DNA of 64,000 nt, from assembly GCA_026647215.1 (NCBI GenBank), contig JAPKHC010000001.1, forward strand, positions 186,001-250,000, read 5' to 3'. This document shows positions 58,575 through 64,000 of the stretch, piece by piece. The position numbers and the translations under genes are program-made. The stretch is from F1-120-MAGs118 sp013360535 (GTDB lineage: Bacteria > Planctomycetota > UBA1135 > GCA-002686595). Below the pieces are notes generated by a model. That model was given only the letters and a program-made list of their open reading frames with translations. It did no database searches and was not told where the DNA came from. Position 1 is the first letter of the stretch. Each line of letters begins with the position of its first letter.

Positions 58575-59348
58575 ATGGCGAAGCTCGCGAGGCACGTCGT
58601 CGTCACGGGTGCGGGCACGGGCATCGGGCGCGCGATCGCGCTCGAGCTCGCGCGCAAGGGCACGCGGCTCACGCTGCTCGCGCGCGAGCTCGCGCGGCTC
58701 GAGGCGACCGCGGAGGAGGCACGCTCGCGCGGCGCCGAGGTGCAGGCGCTCTCCTGCGACATCCGCGAGCGCGCCAGCGTCGACACCTGCTTCGCCAGCG
58801 CGGTCGAGCGCTTCGGCCCCGTGCACACGCTCGTCGCCAACTCCGGCATCGGCGGCCCCAACGCGCCGGGCAAGCGCGACCGCTTCGAGCAGCTCGTCGA
58901 GACCAACCTCGTCGGCACGTACTCGTGCCTGCGCGCCGCCGAGCGCCACCTCGCGCCCGGCCCGCACGCACGGCATCTGGTCGTGGTCGCGTCGATCCTC
59001 GCGCGCATCGGCGTCGGCGGGTACACGGGCTACTGCGCGTCGAAGGCGGGGCTGCTCGGGCTCGTGCGTGCGCTGGCGGCCGAGCTCGCCGGGCGGAACG
59101 TGCAGGTCAACGCCGTGTGCCCCGGCTGGGTCGAGACCGACATGGCGCGCGAAGGCCTCGAAGGCATGGCGCACGCGCTGGGGAAGAGCTTCGACGAAGC
59201 GCGTGCCATCGCGTTGTCCGCCGTGCCGATGGGGCGGATGAGCCAGCCCGAGGACGTCGCGCGACTCGTGCGCTGGCTGGCGAGCGACGAGGCCCGCGGC
59301 GTCACGGGGCAGGCGCTCGACATCAACAACGGCGCCTGGATGGGCTGA
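58575..59348 (+). CDS. short-chain dehydrogenase/reductase, FabG-like
   Basis: A 257-residue Rossmann-fold SDR. The cofactor motif is TGAGTGIGRA at residues 11-20. The NAG-type motif is changed to ANSGIG. The catalytic Ser is in VASILARIG and the Tyr-Lys pair in GYCASKAG. The PG motif reads VCPGWVETDMA, and the C-terminus has GQALDINNGAWMG. Closest in type to 3-oxoacyl-ACP reductases or secondary alcohol dehydrogenases; the substrate is unknown. It follows trxB on the same transcript, probably. Confidence 0.9.
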   Translation: MAKLARHVVVTGAGTGIGRAIALELARKGTRLTLLARELARLEATAEEARSRGAEVQALSCDIRERASVDTCFASAVERFGPVHTLVANSGIGGPNAPGKRDRFEQLVETNLVGTYSCLRAAERHLAPGPHARHLVVVASILARIGVGGYTGYCASKAGLLGLVRALAAELAGRNVQVNAVCPGWVETDMAREGLEGMAHALGKSFDEARAIALSAVPMGRMSQPEDVARLVRWLASDEARGVTGQALDINNGAWMG

Positions 59349-59532
59349 AGCCCGGAACTTTGTTCCGCAACTGGGGAACTGTTCGCGCCTTGGGTCCGTC
59401 TGGAGCGGACGTCCTGCCCTGAAAAGTCGCCTCGAATCCGCCGATTGTCCGGCCTTCGGGTATTTTTTGGCACGAATGCCAGGCCCCGACCGGGTGCGGC
59501 CGCCCCCCCTGATCCCTCCGCGCCCCCCCTTG

Positions 59533-60612
59533 ATGAAGCTCCTCACCCGGGCCGTCGTGCCCGTCCTGCTGTCCACTTCCGCGTTGGCCCAGTCGAGCCT
59601 CTGGCTGCAATCCCCGGTTCCCGACGGCGGCGTCATCCGCCCCTCGACGGTCTGGATCAACACCGCGGGCATCGAGTTCCAGAACGACACGATCGCGTGG
59701 GACGAGTTCGAGTTCCCGGTCGACACGCTCGTCACGCGCGTGCGCTGGTGGGGCAGCGAGCCGATGGCGCTTGGCTTCCAGCTCGAGTTCTTCCATCAGG
59801 AGCCGCTGTCGACGGTCTCCAAGCCCGACGTGGCGCTCTCGAACCAGCCGCCGATCGCGAGCCACACGATCACGAGCTTCACGCAGGTGCAGACGCACTT
59901 CGCGACGCCGCCCTTCTACAACATGTTCCAGTTCGAGGCGGACCTGCCGGCGCCGATGCTGTGCGTGGCGAACACGCGCTACCACCTCTCGATCTTCGGC
60001 CGCCAGCCGTCGACCAACGAACTGTGGCAGTGGGCGTCGTCGCCGACGGGCTCGAACGGAGCGACGTGGTGGCGGCGCAGCTTCGGCATCTACTACAACT
60101 TCGCCGACAACCGCGCCTTCGAGCTGCTCACGAGCGAAGCCGACGTGCTGGGCAGCGCGTTCTGCGTCGCGACCACGGGCTGCCCTTGCGGCAACCCCGG
60201 CGAGGCGGGGGAGGGATGCTCCAACAGCAACGAAGAAGGCGCGACGCTGGTCGCGGTCGGCAGCGCGAGTGTCGCGGCCGATGACCTGCGCCTGATCACG
60301 CTGCAGATCCCCGCCAACCAGAGCTGCCTGATGATCGGTGGCGTGAACCTGACGTCCGGCGCGCCCTTCGGCGACGGCCGGCGATGCATCGGCGGCCCGG
60401 TGCAGCGTTTCGGCGTGCAGTCGAGCGGTGCCACGGGATCGGTGAGCTACGGCCCGGGCCTCGGCGCGTACGCGTCGACGCACTTCCCTGCCGCCGGCCA
60501 TCTGCTCGCGGGCCGCACGTTCGGCTTCCAGACCTGGTACCGCGACGATCACGGCCCCTGCAACAGCAACTCGAACATCTCGAGCGGCCGCCGGGTCACG
60601 TTCGTTCCGTAA
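59533..60612 (+). CDS. exported protein with Cys-rich C-terminal module
   Basis: A 359-residue protein with a Sec signal (about residues 1-22, ending ALAQS). The N-terminal ~200 residues form a beta-rich domain of unknown type. The C-terminal part begins with a Cys-rich hinge (CVATTGCPCGNPGEAGEGC). It continues with a segment that parallels the end of the subtilase at 3604-7251 (GGPVQRFG, then FGFQTWYRDDHGP and SGRRVTF against GGFKC, AQWWTRDPAAP and SNAVQFTVC). This looks like a shared surface or secretion module. No enzymatic motif is seen. ATG 59533 follows a C-rich leader. A terminator hairpin follows. Confidence 0.72.
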   Translation: MKLLTRAVVPVLLSTSALAQSSLWLQSPVPDGGVIRPSTVWINTAGIEFQNDTIAWDEFEFPVDTLVTRVRWWGSEPMALGFQLEFFHQEPLSTVSKPDVALSNQPPIASHTITSFTQVQTHFATPPFYNMFQFEADLPAPMLCVANTRYHLSIFGRQPSTNELWQWASSPTGSNGATWWRRSFGIYYNFADNRAFELLTSEADVLGSAFCVATTGCPCGNPGEAGEGCSNSNEEGATLVAVGSASVAADDLRLITLQIPANQSCLMIGGVNLTSGAPFGDGRRCIGGPVQRFGVQSSGATGSVSYGPGLGAYASTHFPAAGHLLAGRTFGFQTWYRDDHGPCNSNSNISSGRRVTFVP

Positions 60613-60634
60613 GCGACACCGGCGCGCGCGAAAG

Positions 60635-60668
60635 CTTCGGGAGTCCGGCTGCGGTCGGGCTCCCGAAG
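60635..60668 (+). terminator. hairpin between convergent genes, probably bidirectional
   Basis: CTTCGGGAG (60635-60643) and CTCCCGAAG (60660-60668) pair perfectly for 9 bp; TCC/GGG extends the stem by three pairs. It lies midway between the stop of the exported protein gene and the stop of the opposing regulatory-repeat gene, so it can serve both strands. Confidence 0.6.
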
Positions 60669-60687
60669 TGCATCTGGGGAGCGCGCT

Positions 60688-63051
60688 TCAGAGCTCGAGG
60701 TCGAGCGTCGCGAGCGCGGGCACGGTCGCGCGGCGCACTTCGGTGTCGCTGCCGTCGGGAGCGCGGCGCACGAAGAGCAGTTCGCCGGCGGGCACGCGCG
60801 GCAGCACGAACGTGCCGTCGGGATCGAGCGCGAGCTCGCCGCGCACGCGCAGCGCACCACTCTCGAAGCGCCAGCCCAGACCGGCGCGCTCGGACGTGGC
60901 GAACTGGACCACTCGGCCTTGGGCGCGCGCGAGCGGGAGGTCGAGCGACCAGTCGTGCTCGCCATCGCGCAGCTCGAGCGCGGCCTCGAGCGTGAAGGCG
61001 CGCGCGCCCCGCAGCGGATCGAAGAACTCCAGGCGCGAGGGCCCGACGAGCGGTGAGCCGAGCTGGAACGACCCGTCGGGGGCGAGCGTCGCCGCACGCG
61101 GTGCGCGGCCGGGCTCTCGCAGCGACGTGAGCCGCACTTCCCAGCCCGCGGCCGGGCGCCCACCGAGCGCGAGGCGACCGCGGACATGCGCGAGCAGCGC
61201 CGCGCGGAACGAGACCTCGACGTTCGTGCTCTCGCCGTCGCGCAGCTCGGTGTTGGGCGTCGGGCCGGGTTGCGCGGTCGCCGTGCGCTGGAGCTGGAAC
61301 GTTCCGGGGACGAGCTCGCGCTCGGCCGTGCCGACCCACCAGCGGCCCGGCGCGAGGTTCTTCACCTCGAAGCGGCCTTGGGCGTCGCTCGCCGTCGTGA
61401 ACGGGAACGGATCGCCGCCCCAGATCGCGATCAGGCGGCCGGCGACGGGCTCGCCCGGATCGACGAGCACCTGACCGGTGAGCGTGCCACCGCGGACGAG
61501 CGCGATGTGCAGGCCTGCCACCTCGCGGTCGCCACCGAGCTCAAACGGGCCTGCCTCCGCCGGCGCCCAGCCGGTCGCCGCGGCGCGCAGCACGAACATG
61601 CCGCTCTGGCCGAGCGGCAGCGAGAAACTCCCATCCTCGGCCGTCGTGGCCGTCGCGACCGGAACGGGCTCGAAACGTGCGGGAAATCCGTGCACGGCGA
61701 GGCCCGAGCCCTGCGGCGGTGCGGCGTGGAGCGAGACGCGCGCGCCAGCGATCGGCTCGCCGCCGTGGTGGACGAGGCCGAGCGCGCGCGGCAGGCGCGT
61801 GAGCACCAGCGTGAGTTCCTCGCCCGCATCCTGCGGAGCGAGCGACGCGAGGCGCGCGGGACGGAAGCCCTCGGCCGAGACCGTGACGTCGAACGGCTCG
61901 AGCGGCAGCGCGAGCGAGAGCTCGCCGTCCTCGTCGCTGGGAGCGAGCGGCTGTTCGAGCTCGCCGAAGGCCGAGTGTTCGAGCGCACGACCGCGCGCGC
62001 CCACGATCGCGGCGCCCTCGGCGTCGCGCACGAGCACCCGCAAGTTGCGCGGCGCGAGGAGCGTGATCACGACTTCGCCCGAGCCCGGCTCGACGCCTTC
62101 GATGCGACCGGGTCGCAGCTCGCCCTCGCTCGCCCGCGCGCGCAGGTCGTGCCGCACGCGCTCCTCGGCGATCAGGCGCCAGCGGCCGCGCGCATCGGCG
62201 GTGCCGACACCCTCGCCCGGACTGCGGCCGCCGCGGCGCACGTAGCGCACCTCCGCGCCCGCGACGGGCTTGCCATCGGGGTCGACGACGGCGACGTCGA
62301 TGACGTGTTCGGGCGGAATCGGGCGCACGACGAGCTCGACGCCGCCCGTGATCGCGCCCGCGCCGACCTCGACGAGTTCCGACGAGCTCCAGAAGCTCGA
62401 CGTCGAGCCGGCCCACACGTGCACGGGGCCGACGGGCACGCCGTCGAGCTCGAACGTGCCGTCGCTCTCGGTCGAGACCTGCGAGATCGGATCGGGCGGG
62501 CCGTGAAAACGTGCGGATTCGTCGGACACGAGCCCCTGCACCGCGCGCACCTCGGCCATCGCGAGCGGCTGGCCCTGCTCGTCGAGGACGCGGCCGCGCA
62601 CGCGCCCCGCGGGGCCGAGCACGATGTCGCCGAGCTCCGTCGCCTCGTCCTCGCGCACCTTCGCGGTCCAGATCACGTTGGCGTAACCCGTCGCGCTCGC
62701 GCGCAAGTGCAGCGAGCGCACCTGCGAGTCCGCCACGAGGGCGAGCGCGAGCGCGACGCGCCCGTCGGCGCCACTCGTCGCCGAGCCCTTCGGCCAGGCC
62801 GACGAGAGCTTCACTCCCGCGACCGGACGGCTGTCGGGATCGAGGAAACGCGCGCGCACGATCGTGGTGCATTCCTCGACACCGCGCGCGCCCGGCGGCC
62901 GTTCGCCCGCGGCGCTCTCGCCAGCCTCGAGAAACTCCGCCTCGCGCCAGGGCGTCAGCGCCGGATCCTCCTTCGGCCCGCGCGTGGAGAGCCACACCGC
63001 GAGCACGGCCGCGACGACGGCGACGACGAGAGCGAGGAGGACGCGTTTCAC
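60688..63051 (-). CDS. membrane-anchored protein with carboxypeptidase-regulatory-like repeats
   Basis: A 787-residue protein with a single N-terminal membrane anchor (LLALVVAVVAAVLAVWL). About seven or eight CarboxypepD_reg-like beta-sandwich repeats follow, each beginning with a G-x-V-x(n)-P-v-a-g/a pattern: GRVRGRVLDEQGQPLAMAEVRA, DVAVVDPDGKPVAGAEVRY, GLVHHGGEPIAGARVSL, GQVLVDPGEPVAGRLIAI, and RGRLALGGRPAAGWEVRL. In other proteins these domains stabilise or bind on the cell surface. No catalytic peptidase domain is present. Gene length and repeat number suggest a stalk. It lies upstream of rho on the same strand, with the small gap 63052-63144 between them read rho first. Confidence 0.82.
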   Translation of the reverse strand: MKRVLLALVVAVVAAVLAVWLSTRGPKEDPALTPWREAEFLEAGESAAGERPPGARGVEECTTIVRARFLDPDSRPVAGVKLSSAWPKGSATSGADGRVALALALVADSQVRSLHLRASATGYANVIWTAKVREDEATELGDIVLGPAGRVRGRVLDEQGQPLAMAEVRAVQGLVSDESARFHGPPDPISQVSTESDGTFELDGVPVGPVHVWAGSTSSFWSSSELVEVGAGAITGGVELVVRPIPPEHVIDVAVVDPDGKPVAGAEVRYVRRGGRSPGEGVGTADARGRWRLIAEERVRHDLRARASEGELRPGRIEGVEPGSGEVVITLLAPRNLRVLVRDAEGAAIVGARGRALEHSAFGELEQPLAPSDEDGELSLALPLEPFDVTVSAEGFRPARLASLAPQDAGEELTLVLTRLPRALGLVHHGGEPIAGARVSLHAAPPQGSGLAVHGFPARFEPVPVATATTAEDGSFSLPLGQSGMFVLRAAATGWAPAEAGPFELGGDREVAGLHIALVRGGTLTGQVLVDPGEPVAGRLIAIWGGDPFPFTTASDAQGRFEVKNLAPGRWWVGTAERELVPGTFQLQRTATAQPGPTPNTELRDGESTNVEVSFRAALLAHVRGRLALGGRPAAGWEVRLTSLREPGRAPRAATLAPDGSFQLGSPLVGPSRLEFFDPLRGARAFTLEAALELRDGEHDWSLDLPLARAQGRVVQFATSERAGLGWRFESGALRVRGELALDPDGTFVLPRVPAGELLFVRRAPDGSDTEVRRATVPALATLDLEL

Positions 63052-63144
63052 GCTGGGGAATCCGGTGGAGCCGCAGTCTACGCCGCCGCCCTCGGGCTCC
63101 GCGAGCGCGGAACACGAGGGCGGCGGTGAATTGCAGGCCGCAGG

Positions 63145-64000
63145 TCAGCTGCCGATGGTCAGCAGGAACTCCGCGTTCGAGCGCGTGCGCTTCATCTTCT
63201 GGTTGAGCATCTCCATCGCCTCGACCGGGTCCATCTCGTTCAGGACCTTGCGCAGCATCCACACGCGGCGGATCTCCTCGGGCGTGAAGAGCAGCTCTTC
63301 CTTGCGCGTGCCCGAGCGGTTGATGTCGATGGCGGGGAAGATGCGGCGGTCCGACAGGCGCCGGTCGAGCACGAGCTCCATGTTGCCGGTGCCCTTGAAC
63401 TCCTCGAAGATCACCTCGTCCATCTTCGAGCCGGTCTCGATCAGCGCCGTGGCGAGGATCGTCAGCGAGCCGCCACCCTCGATCTTGCGCGCCGAGCCGA
63501 AGAACTTCTTCGGCATCTGCAGCGCGCTGGCCTCGATGCCGCCCGAGAGCAGCTTGCCGTTCGACGGCGCCTCGATGTTGCAGGCGCGCGCGAGGCGCGT
63601 GATCGAGTCGAGCAGGATGATCACGTCCTCGCCGGCCTCGACCATCGAGCGCGCGCGGCGCATGACCATCTCGGCCACCTGGATGTGGCGCGCCGCGGGC
63701 TCGTCGAAGGTCGAGCTGATCACCTCGCGGTCGCCCTCGGGGATCATGCGCTCGAAGTCGGTCACCTCCTCGGGGCGCTCGTCGATCAGCAGGATGATCA
63801 GGTGCGCGTCGGGAGCGTTCTTGACGATCGACTTGGCGAGCATCTGCAGCAGGATCGTCTTGCCCGTGCGCGGCGGCGCGACGATCAGGCCACGCTGGCC
63901 GCGGCCGACCGGCGTGACGAGGTCGACGATGCGCATCTCCATCGGGTTCTCTTCCGTGCCCTCGAGCAGGATGCGCTGCTGCGGGTAGAGCGGGACGAGC
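63145..64000 (-). CDS. rho: transcription termination factor Rho, 5' part outside window
   Basis: The frame is open to the right edge, so about 285 C-terminal residues are visible. The visible N-terminus reads PLYPQQR, the linker before the ATPase core. Walker A is APPRTGKT, followed by LLIDERPEEVTDF, the Walker B DSITRLARA and GGIEASALQMPKKFFGSARKIEGGGSLT (Q- and R-loop regions). The terminal helix reads FLLTIGS. Rho is a hexameric RNA helicase that ends transcription. The RNA-binding cold-shock domain lies beyond the window. Walker A reads PPRTGKT rather than the common PPKAGKT, a small variation. Confidence 0.97.
   Translation of the reverse strand, partial: LVPLYPQQRILLEGTEENPMEMRIVDLVTPVGRGQRGLIVAPPRTGKTILLQMLAKSIVKNAPDAHLIILLIDERPEEVTDFERMIPEGDREVISSTFDEPAARHIQVAEMVMRRARSMVEAGEDVIILLDSITRLARACNIEAPSNGKLLSGGIEASALQMPKKFFGSARKIEGGGSLTILATALIETGSKMDEVIFEEFKGTGNMELVLDRRLSDRRIFPAIDINRSGTRKEELLFTPEEIRRVWMLRKVLNEMDPVEAMEMLNQKMKRTRSNAEFLLTIGS

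Noticed and set aside
59349..59532. TATTTTTT run at about 59461 as an intrinsic terminator or promoter
   Set aside because: The stem before the T-run is only three base pairs (CCG/CGG), and no -35 box fits at 16-18 nt, so neither call is supported beyond noting an AT-rich spot.
1..64000. tRNA, rRNA, CRISPR, insertion sequence or prophage signals
   Set aside because: I saw no GTTCGA-type T-loop with matching acceptor arms, no regular spaced repeats, and no transposase or integrase frames. Without a covariance-model scan a single small RNA could still be missed.

Overview
The window is about 64 kb of very GC-rich (near 70% by eye), densely coded chromosomal DNA. I count 53 protein genes plus two candidate micro-ORFs, and see no rRNA, tRNA, CRISPR array, insertion sequence or prophage. 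No stretch longer than 300 bases lacks a gene; the largest gaps are about 233 nt at 3371-3603 and 224 nt at 7252-7475. Signal peptides, lipoboxes, a BatA-E operon, AlgI/AlgJ homologues and an LPS-type glycosyltransferase point to a diderm bacterium. The ECF sigma factor and a Cys-rich C-terminal module shared by two exported proteins resemble those of Planctomycetota. I therefore favour a high-GC planctomycete-like organism, with moderate confidence because no phylogenetic marker is complete here (rho is cut by the window edge).

Layout. 1-3.4 kb: tail of an RsbW-type ATPase, a small anti-sigma-like membrane protein, a JAMM protease, a beta-CASP nuclease and an ECF sigma factor. 3.6-10.3 kb: an exported subtilase, a lipoprotein with repeated calcium-type loops, and a phospholipase-C-like protein. 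10.4-12.6 kb: two glycosyltransferases and a small lipoprotein. 12.7-16.6 kb: a three-subunit molybdenum hydroxylase and a YdcZ-type membrane protein. 16.7-27.4 kb: a glycosidase-like exported protein, recG, a HEAT-repeat protein, a lytic transglycosylase, an MscS channel and a b562-like protein. 27.5-36.0 kb: a full MoxR-DUF58-Bat operon. 36.0-45.5 kb: sirtuin, degenerate sulfatase, glycosyltransferase, GT-C membrane enzyme, histidine phosphatase, ferredoxin, DoxX-like protein, and an unusual sulfotransferase/aminotransferase fusion. 44.4-49.1 kb: a GlpD-like dehydrogenase coupled to a glycerophosphodiesterase, divergent from xylA-xylB. 49.2-53.8 kb: an ABC exporter, a PAS histidine kinase and a Cys-less sulfite-oxidase-like protein. 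53.9-60.6 kb: AlgI/AlgJ-type O-acetylation pair, inositol phosphatase-like protein, trxB, an SDR and an exported protein. 60.7-64 kb: a carboxypeptidase-regulatory-repeat protein and rho.

Genes are packed into translationally coupled runs. Twelve downstream genes begin with a GTG whose last two bases belong to the TGA of the gene before (GTGA overlaps). Strong hairpins follow the subtilase and recG, and one lies between the convergent genes at 60.6 kb. The observations I rate highest are the sulfotransferase-aminotransferase fusion (42726-44345), two intergenic micro-ORFs with the same peptide motif but different codons (47581-47667 and 53750-53827), and two enzyme-fold proteins that have lost signature catalytic residues (36745-38184 and 53196-53753).
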